The notes beneath the pieces were generated by a model that was given only the letters and a program-made list of their open reading frames with translations, made no database searches and was not told where the DNA came from. Of a stretch of DNA of 64,000 bases, positions 1 to 8,196 are shown one piece after another. The translations under genes and the position numbers were made by a program. Position 1 is the stretch's first letter; every line of letters starts with the position of its first letter. Source of the stretch: Nonomuraea sp. NBC_00507 (GTDB taxonomy: Bacteria > Actinomycetota > Actinomycetes > Streptosporangiales > Streptosporangiaceae); the NCBI RefSeq assembly GCF_036013525.1, contig NZ_CP107853.1, positions 682,001 through 746,000 on the forward strand, read 5' to 3'.

Positions 1-1007
1 GTCTGACCCGTCGCCCCGGCGATGAGGCCGACTCCGGCCAGGCTGGCCAGCCCCAGCAGAAGTCCGCCGGCGAGGGGAAGGAGTCCGGCGATGGCGAGGG
101 CGATCACTGCCACCACCGAGGTTAGGAACAGCACGGGTGGGGTACCGAAGCGAGGCGCCAGCAGCACGACGACCAGGCTGCCGACGATCCCGCCCAGCCC
201 GATGAGTGCGCTGCCCGCGGGCGCCTCGGTCGGCGCGAAGCCCAGCTCGACCAGCACGGTGGGGAACCAGGCCGTCAGAGCGTAGGTGGACAGGAAGATG
301 AGGAACGCGAATCCCCACACCAAGATCGTGCCGGCGCGCAACGGTGCAGCGAACAGGGCTCGTACGGACGGCTCTTCACGCTCGCCGGCCGGGTCAGTGC
401 TCGCGGCCGGCGTGTTCTTCGCGCGATGGTCCGCTGGAAGAACCGCGAGCAGGACGGGGACCAGCGCCAGGGCGACGAGACCGGGAATCCAGAACAGACC
501 GTGCCATCCGAGGTTCTTCAACAGACCTCCGCCTGTGGCGCCGGCGAGAGCTGCACCCAGACCCACACCGAGGGCCAGTGCGACACCGGCGGAGCTGCGT
601 CGCCGCTCGGAGACACATCCAGCGGCAATCGAGACGGCCGCAGGCAGGACCATTCCGAATCCCAGCCCGGTGACGAAGCGCAGCGCGGTGAGACCGGGGG
701 TGGAATCGACGGCCACGGTCGCGATGGAGCCGACGGAGAACAGAGCCACGGACCCGGCCACCACCAGGCGCGAGCCCCACCGGCGCACCAGGCGTCCGGC
801 GGCGACGTAGCCGATGACCGCTCCGGCGTTGGCCGCGGTCAGGGCCAGGGCGAGATCGGTCGGGGCGACGGACCATTCCTTGGCGATGGTCGGTACGACC
901 AGGCTCAGTGCGATGGAGTCATAGCCGTCGGCGACCAGCGCGAGGAACAGAATTAGGAGCACCAGGGCTCGGCGTCGAGGGGGAGCGGGGAACACGCTAG
1001 CGGACAC
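1..1007 (-). CDS. MFS transporter, aromatic acid:H+ symporter type (partial)
   Basis: The minus-strand reading frame runs off the left edge, so the C-terminus is missing; about 335 residues are visible. It opens with the DGYD signature (VADGYDSIALSLVVP) in the first transmembrane helix, typical of the AAHS branch of MFS permeases (PcaK/MhpT relatives), which import benzoate-type acids with protons. An RRWGSRL motif in the loop after helix 2 and repeated Gly/Ala-rich helices support MFS. I chose GTG at 1007 because GGCAGGG lies just upstream; a second in-frame GTG is at 995. It lies beside aromatic-degradation genes, so uptake of an aromatic acid is a reasonable inference. The substrate is not shown by the sequence. 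Confidence 0.85.
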   Translation of the reverse strand, partial: MSASVFPAPPRRRALVLLILFLALVADGYDSIALSLVVPTIAKEWSVAPTDLALALTAANAGAVIGYVAAGRLVRRWGSRLVVAGSVALFSVGSIATVAVDSTPGLTALRFVTGLGFGMVLPAAVSIAAGCVSERRRSSAGVALALGVGLGAALAGATGGGLLKNLGWHGLFWIPGLVALALVPVLLAVLPADHRAKNTPAASTDPAGEREEPSVRALFAAPLRAGTILVWGFAFLIFLSTYALTAWFPTVLVELGFAPTEAPAGSALIGLGGIVGSLVVVLLAPRFGTPPVLFLTSVVAVIALAIAGLLPLAGGLLLGLASLAGVGLIAGATGQ

Positions 1008-1670
1008 AGTTGCCCTGCCTTTCGGGGAAGCGAGCGGTGTGCGGGGAAGGGGAGTCGTCGTGCAGATGTTGGCTCTGGGACAGCACGCCGAGTGGGCCTG
1101 GCTGCGATACGTCCTCTGGGACGGGCCTTCTTGGCCCAAGGGCGGCTGACCACCTGGTTGCGCAGAACATGCGGCGCGCCGACTGCAGTCAGGTTCTCCA
1201 CGTTTCCGGTTCGAAGATCCGCCGTCGATGGCGCGGATCCCGTTAAAGCGATTGGGGAGCGTGTGAACCCGACAGGGAGGAATGGCCCGGGTGCCCGCGG
1301 GCCACGAAACCGAGGTCCGAGGACCCTGTCGGAGAGTGGACCCGACCGTGCGACCGCTCCCGGCGAGAACGTCGCGCCGGGCGCGGGCGGCGAGCGGTGG
1401 GTGAGGGGACGCCGGTCAAGGCCGGGCGGGAGTGGCACGGAAAGTAGCCACTCACGGCTCAACGTGTCAAGGTGCGCCGAAGATGAAGGGCTCATCGTCA
1501 CTCCGGAGGATCTGTGTCGTCCGGGGTCGGCAAACCCGGCTCGGGGTGCGGATCAGGGAATGAAGGCGTTCGTCTCGGAGGACCCAGCCTTTGGTGCCGC
1601 CTGCTGAGGTGGGAAGGCTGCGATGGACGGCTACGCTCTCGCCGCAGGTGCAGGTCTGCTGGAGGAGCCT
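1008..1670. other. Intergenic stretch without recognisable gene
   Basis: About 660 bases between the transporter start and the hydrolase remnant. All six frames give only compositionally biased Arg/Pro-rich translations with no family signature. The part nearest 1008 should carry the transporter promoter. The remainder may be eroded coding sequence continuous with the neighbouring pseudogene, but I see no convincing homology. Confidence 0.5.
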
Positions 1671-1938
1671 TCAGGCGGCGTTCGCCTGTGGCCCTGCCAA
1701 GCTGGACCGACCGTGGCCACGCATGTCCATGCTCACGATGCGGTATCTGTCGCGGAGCAGCGGCGTCAGCCAGTTCCAGTCGTTCGAGTCGGAGACCAGG
1801 CCGTGTATCACCGTGTCCCACCCGAGCATCGTCACCCTGTCTCCCGCACCGACAGCCCGGCAGCTGCAGGAGGGTGACAGGCCCGGATCCCTCGTCGGTG
1901 AAGAAGATGCGAGCATCGGGGCGCTCCAGGTATGGCAT
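1671..1938 (-). pseudogene. Alpha/beta hydrolase remnant, frameshifted and truncated
   Basis: The minus strand starts with an N-terminus typical of alpha/beta hydrolases (MPYLERPDARIFFTDEGSG) at 1938. The frame then breaks. The next part of the fold continues in another frame as VIHGLVSDSNDWNWLTPLL and YRIVSMDMRGHGRS, which is the strand-beta4 region and the RGHGRS turn. Reading stops at 1671, before the nucleophile elbow (GxSxG) that should follow; the ~180 C-terminal residues of a normal ~270-residue enzyme are absent. It is therefore a decayed gene, probably once a ring-fission-product or ester hydrolase of the adjacent aromatic pathway. Confidence 0.75.
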
Positions 1939-2118
1939 GGGTGCACTCCTCGTGTCGTGGTGTCGTAGGTCCCTGCGGTGGGCAAGTCGTCGTGAGGCTC
2001 TTGGCGCGGAGCTGAAGAGTGAAGAGAACCAGGACAGGTGCCGCGGCCGGGGCCAGCGGGTCCGGGATCGCTCCCGAGGCGTTCGACCAGCACGGCAGCA
2101 AGGGCGACGTACATTCTC

Positions 2119-2139
2119 GCCGTTCGCCGTTCGCCGTTC
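2119..2139. repeat. Three perfect tandem GCCGTTC heptamers
   Basis: GCCGTTC is repeated three times without mismatch, a few bases past the stop codon of the Amidohydro_3 gene on the minus strand. It has no obvious hairpin. It may be a replication-slippage tract; no function can be read from it. Confidence 0.7.
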
Positions 2140-2147
2140 GCGGTCGG

Positions 2148-3782
2148 TCAGGCGGTGCGGTGGACGATCCGGCCGCCGACCGCGGTCAGGGTGGGGACGA
2201 GGGTGAGCAGCTGGTCCGCGGGGCAGGTGAGGGGGTCTGCCGGGTAGGCCACGAGGTCGGCCGGTGCCCCGGGCACAAGGGCGCCGTTGAGCGGACTACC
2301 CAGCAGCCGGGCGCCGGCGGTGGTGTACAGGCGGAGCGCTTCGGCGCGGGTGACGGCGTGCTCGGGGCCGAGTACTCCCGCGGGGGTAGAGCGGGTGGTC
2401 ATGTCGTGCAGGCTCCGGAGGGGGTTGAGCGGTCCGATGGGGTGGTCGGTGCCCGCGCTGATCCAGGCCCCGGCGTTGACCAGTTCTCGCAGGGGGAACA
2501 GCTCGGCGGTCCGCTGTGTGCCCCAGGCGGCGATCAGGGGGTGGGCGAGTGAGCTGAGCAGGGCCTGCTGGACGGTGATGTGGACGCCCAGCGCGGTGGC
2601 ATCGGCGATCCGGTCTGGGGTGATCAGGCCGCCGTGTTCCACGACCAGCATGCCCGGTGGTACGGGCCCTACCCGGTCCATCACCTCGCGGACTGCGTCC
2701 AGGAGCACGCCGACGGCGCGGTCGCCGAAGGCGTGGGTGCCCACGGGCCAGCCGCGTTGCACGCAGACGGTCAGGGCCTCGGCCAGCTCGGCTCGTTCCC
2801 AGAGCAGTTCGCCGTCGAAGCCGGGCCGGTCGGCGTACGGCTCGGACAGCGCGGCGGCTTCGACACCACCGTCGAGGATGAACTTCAGCCCCCACAGCCG
2901 CAGCCGTCCCTGTCCGGCCCCTGGCTTGATGCCCTGGGCCTCGAGGGCGTCGAGGTGGGCGGTGATCGATCCGGCGGCGGCGATGACGGACCGGGTCGAG
3001 AGGATCATGGCGTGGCTACGCACGGACAGCTGCCCGGCCGCCTCGGCCTGGAGGTAGGTGTGCCACTCCTGCGGTGTGACGGCGGGGTCGCGCACGGTTC
3101 CGGCCCCGCAGGCCGCGAAGGCGGAGGACGCCTGGGCCAGGCCATGGGCGAGGATCTCGGCAGGCATCGGCGGCAGGACCTTCAGGGCCATGTCCAGGGC
3201 GGCGTCCTGCAGCCAGCCGGTCGGGTGGCCTGTCGCGTCGCGGGAGATGAAGCCGCCCGGAATATGCGGCGTGTCGGGACTGATGCCGGCCAGGCGCAGC
3301 CCGGCGGAGTTGAGTACCCCGTTGTGCCCGCCTCGCGGGGCCAGGACCGGGTGATCGGTGGTGGCCCGGTCCAGTTCCCGGGCGGTCGGCATCCGGCGCT
3401 CGGCCAGCTGCAGTTCGTGCCAGTCGGCGCCGGTGACGATCCACTGCCCGGCGGGAGTGTGCGCGGCTCGCTCACGGACCAGGTCCACGAAGCCGTGAAT
3501 GTCCCTCGCCCGGGACACGGGCGCACCCAGCACGTTACGCCCTGCCAGCATCAGATGATTGTGGGTGTCGACGAATGCCGGCAACACCACGAGCCCGGGG
3601 TCATCGACCACCACGGTGTCACGCCCCGTCCACTCCCGCAGCAGTCCCTTCTCCTGCCCGGGACCGGCCACGGCCACGATCTGTCCGTCGCGCGCTGCCA
3701 GTGCCGTCGTGGGGGCTGCCGCCGCGTCGAGGGTGTGCACGGTGCCCGCGCGCACCACCAGATCCGCTGTCCCACCGTTCAT
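2148..3782 (-). CDS. Amidohydrolase family protein (Amidohydro_3, YtcJ-like)
   Basis: A 544-residue metal-dependent hydrolase of the composite-domain amidohydrolase superfamily. The HNH metal-ligand pair is at residues 74-76 (FVDTHNHLMLAG), and later ligands are visible in GTHAFGDRAV, VVEHGGLI and SAGTDHPIGPLNP. Both ends form the small beta-sandwich domain (LVVRAGTVHTLD and GAPADLVAYPADPL). The open frame extends upstream to 4142, but the extra residues look non-coding. ATG 3782 has GGGAG at the right distance and gives a standard start. Relatives cleave N-acyl or exocyclic amide-type substrates. The true substrate here is unknown, but it sits within the catabolic cluster. Confidence 0.88.
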   Translation of the reverse strand: MNGGTADLVVRAGTVHTLDAAAAPTTALAARDGQIVAVAGPGQEKGLLREWTGRDTVVVDDPGLVVLPAFVDTHNHLMLAGRNVLGAPVSRARDIHGFVDLVRERAAHTPAGQWIVTGADWHELQLAERRMPTARELDRATTDHPVLAPRGGHNGVLNSAGLRLAGISPDTPHIPGGFISRDATGHPTGWLQDAALDMALKVLPPMPAEILAHGLAQASSAFAACGAGTVRDPAVTPQEWHTYLQAEAAGQLSVRSHAMILSTRSVIAAAGSITAHLDALEAQGIKPGAGQGRLRLWGLKFILDGGVEAAALSEPYADRPGFDGELLWERAELAEALTVCVQRGWPVGTHAFGDRAVGVLLDAVREVMDRVGPVPPGMLVVEHGGLITPDRIADATALGVHITVQQALLSSLAHPLIAAWGTQRTAELFPLRELVNAGAWISAGTDHPIGPLNPLRSLHDMTTRSTPAGVLGPEHAVTRAEALRLYTTAGARLLGSPLNGALVPGAPADLVAYPADPLTCPADQLLTLVPTLTAVGGRIVHRTA

Positions 3783-4053
3783 CAGATCACTCCCGTCCAT
3801 CCAGGCATCACGGGCCGACATCCCGGCCGTGCACAGCGTTGGTAATCTTGCGAAGAGCAGACTGCGGGCGCCTGCAGGATGCGGCCACTCGCAGGGAATG
3901 CGACAGCGGAACCACCGATAATGGCGATCAGGCGCCACGGTCTCGATGACACCGATGGACAGACCGCCCTCGCTCCAGGGCCCGTCCGAGGGGTCATGTG
4001 ACGGGTCCTCCACCGGGCCGTGGGGCCTGGTCCCGGATCTTCGAGGCCCTTCA

Positions 4054-5211
4054 TCACCAAGCCTCTTCCAGGAGGCGACGCAGGCTTGCGGTGCTGTCGG
4101 TACCAAGTCGGGCGGTTGCTTCAGGGTAGAGCTGCTGGACACGGAGAGCGATCGCGGGAAGCTCGTTTCGGTCGATGCCGATCTCCCGCATCCTGGTCGG
4201 CAGGCCGACGCTCGTGACGAGGGAGGACAGCCGGACCGCGGCCTCGGCGGGTTCGTCGGTTGCCATCGCCGGCAGATCGAGTGGACCGCCGGTGTCGAGT
4301 GCGCGTGCCACCAGCTTCAGACGCAGGGGGGACGTTTGAGTCATGGCCCGGACGACTGCCGGCAGCGTGATCCCCGACGTCAGTGAGTGCGGGACCCCGT
4401 AGGTGCCGCCCAGCACGTGGCCGATGCGGTGGCTCAGCCCCAACGTGAGGCTGGCCGGGGCGAAGTAGCAGTACCAGGCCGCGAGCTGGCACGCCTGTCG
4501 TATTGTCGGCTCGCCCGGATCCATGGACTGTCGCAGGACTCCGGCGAGCTCTCGGATTCCCAACTGGGCCAGGTCGTCCAGCACCGGCCGGGGAGGGTTG
4601 CAGATCAGTCCTTCGACCGCGTGGTCCAGTGCCTTGGCGCCCGATCCTGCCCACAGGGGGCCGGGCGTGGCCGCGGTGAGCGCGCCGTCGAGGACGACCG
4701 CCACGGGCGTGACGTCCTCACGGGTATGCGTACGCTTCGTCGCCGCCCCGTCGTGGAATTCGGTCACGCCATAGTGATCGGCGAATTCCGCACCGGACAG
4801 CGTGGTCGGCACCGCGAAGTGCGGCAGTTGCCGACCGTCGTCGTCCGCCAGGCGGGCGGCGACGGCCTTGGTGGCGTCGATGACCGAGCCGCCGCCGAAG
4901 CTGACGAGCGCGTCGGCGCCCAGCTCACGCGCGGTGGCCGCAGCGCGTTCGACCGCGTCGCTGGGAACGTGTGCCGGCAGGTGTTCCACCCGGCCTGCAC
5001 AGCGGCCGCCGCAGTTGCCCTCTACTGTTCGGAGCAGGGAGCCTTGCTCCGACAGCGATCTCGTGGTCATGAGAAGGACCCGGGAGACGGAGTACGAGTC
5101 CAGTAGATCGCCCAGACGGCCGATCGAACCGAGACCCCATTCAACGCGGCGGGTCGGCAGGAAGTCCAGGGCGCCCGCCGTCGGTGTGCGGAGAGATGAG
5201 GCGCTGTCCAC
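4054..5211 (-). CDS. Iron-containing alcohol dehydrogenase, maleylacetate reductase-like
   Basis: A 385-residue group III (Fe-ADH) dehydrogenase. The nucleotide-binding GGGSVIDATKA motif is at about residues 106-116. The metal-site histidines are in SHRIGHVLGGTYGVPHS around residues 260-275. This pattern is closer to maleylacetate reductases, which reduce maleylacetate to 3-oxoadipate with NAD(P)H, than to ordinary alcohol dehydrogenases. The GTG start at 5211 has GGAG seven bases upstream. Position beside a ring-cleavage dioxygenase and an aromatic hydroxylase suits a hydroquinone or hydroxyquinol route. Assignment as maleylacetate reductase is an inference from motif and context. Confidence 0.82.
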   Translation of the reverse strand: MDSASSLRTPTAGALDFLPTRRVEWGLGSIGRLGDLLDSYSVSRVLLMTTRSLSEQGSLLRTVEGNCGGRCAGRVEHLPAHVPSDAVERAAATARELGADALVSFGGGSVIDATKAVAARLADDDGRQLPHFAVPTTLSGAEFADHYGVTEFHDGAATKRTHTREDVTPVAVVLDGALTAATPGPLWAGSGAKALDHAVEGLICNPPRPVLDDLAQLGIRELAGVLRQSMDPGEPTIRQACQLAAWYCYFAPASLTLGLSHRIGHVLGGTYGVPHSLTSGITLPAVVRAMTQTSPLRLKLVARALDTGGPLDLPAMATDEPAEAAVRLSSLVTSVGLPTRMREIGIDRNELPAIALRVQQLYPEATARLGTDSTASLRRLLEEAW

Positions 5212-5530
5212 AGGATGCTCCGGTCGAGAAGCAGGGCCACACCTGGCACGGTGGCGCAGACGCGGGCCTGGAACGTATGAGGGTAGGGCGACTGGCTGAG
5301 CCGGTCCGCCCGGTCGTCGGGCGGTGGCCCCGCATGGCGAGACCGAGGTGAACTACTGCGCAGGCACCCCGGCACGCTGAGGCACTCTCCAACGGCTTCC
5401 GGCGGGAAGTGCTTCGGCTGCCACCGCTGGGCGGTTGCCACCGCCGGACGATCTCGTGACCGCGAGTAATAGGCCGACCCCGATCTGGGACTGTTCGCCG
5501 GTCCGGCCTGGAGCGTTCCCCGCGCCTGGG
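5212..5530. other. Intergenic stretch, nothing recognised
   Basis: About 320 bases upstream of the dehydrogenase gene. No family signature appears in any frame and no strong hairpin is visible. It must hold whatever promoter drives the minus-strand dehydrogenase, unless that is read from farther up. Confidence 0.45.
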
Positions 5531-5976
5531 TCAGGTATGGATCTCGGCCAGTCTCGGCAGAAGCGCCACCGCGTTGTTCTGCTCCACGTCGACGAGATCG
5601 GAGCCGTCGAAGAAGTCGCCGATCCCCGCGATCGTCTCAGCAGTCGTCGACTCCGGCATGAACGGGTGGTCGGTGCCGAACAGGATGCGGTCCGTGCCTC
5701 GTACAGGGAGGGCGGCAGCCCGAAGACCGGCTGGCCGGTGGGGACGGGCGCCGCCGGGTAACGTCGATGAGCGCGTCGTGCTATCCCACGCCGGGGCGGT
5801 GATGGACACCACCGTGGTCCGAATGCCGTGGCGATCCATCAGGTCGAGATCGGCCTCCACGTCCCAGCGCGGGTATGCCACGCCGGGAATGGGATCACCT
5901 ACGCCGGCCCGGGCCATGGCGCTGAGGTAGGCGTCGGGATGACATGGTGGTGGATGTCGATGCGGTGGGGCGTCAT
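5531..5976 (-). pseudogene. Amidohydro_2 (ACMSD/decarboxylase-type) pseudogene
   Basis: ATG 5976 opens MTPHRIDIHHHVIP, the metal-binding HxH start of Amidohydro_2 proteins (aminocarboxymuconate-semialdehyde or gamma-resorcylate decarboxylase relatives). One base is then missing: the continuation DAYLSAMARAGVGDP is in a different frame. A middle section of roughly 180 residues is absent, because the N-terminal part (DLDLMDRHGIRTTVVSIT) joins almost directly to the C-terminal part (RILFGTDHPFMP), which carries the conserved Asp of the active site. A frameshift plus internal deletion means no functional enzyme is made. It probably once decarboxylated an intermediate of the local aromatic pathway. 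Confidence 0.8.
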
Positions 5977-6033
5977 GCCATGGCTCCCTGTCAGGGATTC
6001 GATCAGCCCCCGGCGGGCGGATCGCTGCGGGGG

Positions 6034-6984
6034 TCAGTCGAGCGGCTGGGTACGCGCGAGTTCGGCAAGCATCTCGTCCTGCTTCTCCTCGAGCCAGCTC
6101 GGCAGCTGCAGGCAGCTGCCCAGACTGTCCAGGGTCTCGTCCTTGAGGAAACCCTGCGGGTGGCTGCGGGTGGCCTCGAACATGGCTCCTGCGGGGGTGC
6201 GGAAGTACACCGAGTAGAAGTAGTTGCGATCCCGCGGCTCAGTCACGTCGATGAAGCCCATGGTCTCAAGACGATCCTTGAACTGGAGCTGGGCGTCGGC
6301 CTCACGCACATCGAAGGCGACGTGATCGATGGTGTTCCGCATGTAGCCCCATGTGCCCTGAGGAATGTCCGGCTGGTGATCGACTTCCACCACCTGCCCG
6401 GCGCTCCCGCGAGCCATCGTGTAAGCCTTGACGGCACCATCCGCGTCACGTGAGCGCAGCCCCATGCCCTCGTGCAGGAACATGTCGAGCTCATCCACCT
6501 CGCGGGTGCAGACAGTCACACTGTGCACTCCGCGGATCGCGGCTGCGGCCGGTACATCCGCGCCGGTCCAAGGCAGCCGTTCGTCGACGTCCACCTCCAC
6601 CAGTTGGTGCTCGATCCCGTCCGGGTGGGCGAACCGGATCCGCTGGTCTCCCAACAGCTCGAACCTGGTTGCCGGCAGACCGTGCGAGTTGAGACGGTCC
6701 AACCAGAAGTTCAGGCTCCCGCGGGGAACCGAGAGGGAGATGGAACTCACCTGGCCCGACCCCCGCCGACCTTCGGGCCGGTCCGGGCCGAAGGCGAACG
6801 AGGTCAGCAGCGTGCCGGGTTCGCCGTACTCGTTGCCGTAGTACAGGTGGTAGAAGGGGCGGTCACCGTCCAGCAGCACGGTGCGCTTCACGTTCCGCAG
6901 ACCGAGCACGCCCGCGTGGAATCGCATGTCCTCGCGTGCACTCGTGACGATGGAAGTGATGTGGTGATAGCCGTGGAATGTCAC
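6034..6984 (-). CDS. Ring-cleaving dioxygenase, VOC fold (MhqO/PcpA type)
   Basis: A 316-residue protein with two glyoxalase/VOC modules. HHITSIV near residue 7 supplies the first metal ligand. TIDHVAFDVREAD in the second half supplies the second histidine, and AGAMFEATRSHP supplies the glutamate. This pattern is typical of Fe(II)-dependent hydroquinone/chlorohydroquinone 1,2-dioxygenases and the MhqO/YkcA group. GGAGGG precedes ATG 6984. It is transcribed divergently from a TetR gene, and an AGTATA/TATACT palindrome lies 70-90 bases upstream, so repression by that TetR is likely. Ring-fission activity is inferred from the family; the exact phenolic substrate is unknown. Confidence 0.87.
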   Translation of the reverse strand: MTFHGYHHITSIVTSAREDMRFHAGVLGLRNVKRTVLLDGDRPFYHLYYGNEYGEPGTLLTSFAFGPDRPEGRRGSGQVSSISLSVPRGSLNFWLDRLNSHGLPATRFELLGDQRIRFAHPDGIEHQLVEVDVDERLPWTGADVPAAAAIRGVHSVTVCTREVDELDMFLHEGMGLRSRDADGAVKAYTMARGSAGQVVEVDHQPDIPQGTWGYMRNTIDHVAFDVREADAQLQFKDRLETMGFIDVTEPRDRNYFYSVYFRTPAGAMFEATRSHPQGFLKDETLDSLGSCLQLPSWLEEKQDEMLAELARTQPLD

Positions 6985-7053
6985 TGTGAACCCTCCGAAA
7001 CGAGAGCCTGACGGTCCCGCCGATGCCTCCGCCAGACCGGACTTCCGTATTCA

Positions 7054-7075
7054 TATACTATACGGTCCAGTATAG
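7054..7075. promoter_or_regulatory. Probable TetR operator 1 (dioxygenase side)
   Basis: TATACT at 7054-7059 and its inverse AGTATA at 7069-7074 are separated by nine bases. An overlapping tighter dyad, CTATAC-N6-GTATAG, spans 7058-7075. It lies about 70-90 bases upstream of the dioxygenase start, in the promoter zone. Confidence 0.6.
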
Positions 7076-7346
7076 CAAGAGGTCTTGGCGCTCTCCACCG
7101 TTTCGCGGGGGCACCCTCCCCCAGGGGCATGCCCCGCGCAGCGTTCACGATGCCCCAGCCTGCACCGATACGCAGGGCCGGTGCGGGTTGCGGGTACTGG
7201 ATACCTGCTGGGAGGCCCTACAGGAGCGGGCGCGGCAGCCGCCGACAGAGTTTCGCCGCCCCCTACTTCATCCTGATTTATCCCGATGTTGTGCCACCCG
7301 AGCCAGGACCACCCAGGAGCGACGTCCGGTTCCGCACCCGCTTTGA

Positions 7347-7362
7347 TATACTGGCAAGTATA
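7347..7362. promoter_or_regulatory. Probable TetR operator 2 (regulator side)
   Basis: TATACT-GGCA-AGTATA is a perfect dyad about 135 bases upstream of the TetR start. It shares half-sites with the site at 7054 but has a four-base rather than nine-base spacer, a difference of half a helical turn. Autoregulation is the simplest reading. Confidence 0.6.
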
Positions 7363-7495
7363 GTTTCTTGTCCCCGTCACTGGTTCGATCACCCTCGATC
7401 CTCCGCAGTCCGGTCCCGACTCGCGGATGCCATAGTGAGCGCGCCAGTAGTCCGATGCGGCCTATGCGGGCCCACCACTATCAGCGAGGAATCTG

Positions 7496-8149
7496 ATGTC
7501 CAGCCCAGTCGACAATGCCATGAAAAGGCCCCTTCGACCCAAAGCACAGGCACTGAGGCTGCGGATCGTGGACGCGGCCCGGGCCGCGTTCCTCGCCGAG
7601 GGGTTCGACGTCAGCGTGGACGTCGTCGCAGCAGCCGCAGGCACCACCAAGGCCACCGTTTACAAGTACTTCGGGAACAAGCAAACGCTGTTCATTGCCG
7701 TGATCACTGAAGAACTCGACCGTGTTCACGAGGAACCGCTCCGCCTGGTCGCCTCCCGGCTTGCCCATTCCACTCATGTCCGGGAGGACCTCGTCGACGC
7801 ATGCAAGGCGTGGGCGACGGGACTTGCCGCACCGGAGACGATCGCCTTGAGGAACCTGGTCGCCGGTGAACTCAGGAGGTTCCCCGAACTCGGCGAGGCA
7901 TGGAAGCAACACGGTCCCGAGCGGATCCATCCGGTGATCGCCAAGACGCTGCGGCAGCTGGTGGAGCTGGGTCGGCTCAGCATCAAGGACATCGACCTGG
8001 CCGTGCTCCAACTCGCCGGATTGGCGGTGTCTCCAGCTGTGGTGTACAGCGCCTTCGGAAGTCCCCTCGACAGCGAACTGAGGGAACGGCTGATCGAATC
8101 GGGTGTGGACATGTTCCTCAACCAGTACCAGTATCGGATCAACGCCTAG
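7496..8149 (+). CDS. TetR/AcrR family transcriptional regulator
   Basis: A 217-residue repressor. The N-terminal helix-turn-helix is clear around residues 22-68 (RIVDAARAAFLAEGFDV, then AAAAGTTKATVYKYFGNKQ). The C-terminal half is all-helical and resembles the TetR_C_7/AefR group, which senses small hydrophobic ligands. GAGGA stands six bases before ATG 7496. It is divergent from the ring-cleaving dioxygenase and upstream of an amidase. It most likely controls both directions through the AGTATA palindromes. The inducer is probably a pathway intermediate, which is inference. Confidence 0.9.
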   Translation: MSSPVDNAMKRPLRPKAQALRLRIVDAARAAFLAEGFDVSVDVVAAAAGTTKATVYKYFGNKQTLFIAVITEELDRVHEEPLRLVASRLAHSTHVREDLVDACKAWATGLAAPETIALRNLVAGELRRFPELGEAWKQHGPERIHPVIAKTLRQLVELGRLSIKDIDLAVLQLAGLAVSPAVVYSAFGSPLDSELRERLIESGVDMFLNQYQYRINA

Positions 8150-8196
8150 GCGTATGGCCAGGCGTTTTGTCCATTGGAAGCGAAAAACTGAGCAGC

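Larger units (their letters stand above)
6985..7495. promoter_or_regulatory. Divergent control region between dioxygenase and TetR gene
   Basis: This 511-base stretch contains no credible gene. It separates the minus-strand dioxygenase from the plus-strand TetR gene and carries two palindromes built from the same TATACT/AGTATA half-site, one near each gene. The rest shows no recognisable element. Confidence 0.6.

Noticed and set aside
953..1501. 182-codon minus-strand frame upstream of the transporter
   Set aside because: It overlaps the transporter start in another frame, is Arg/Pro-biased and matches no family.
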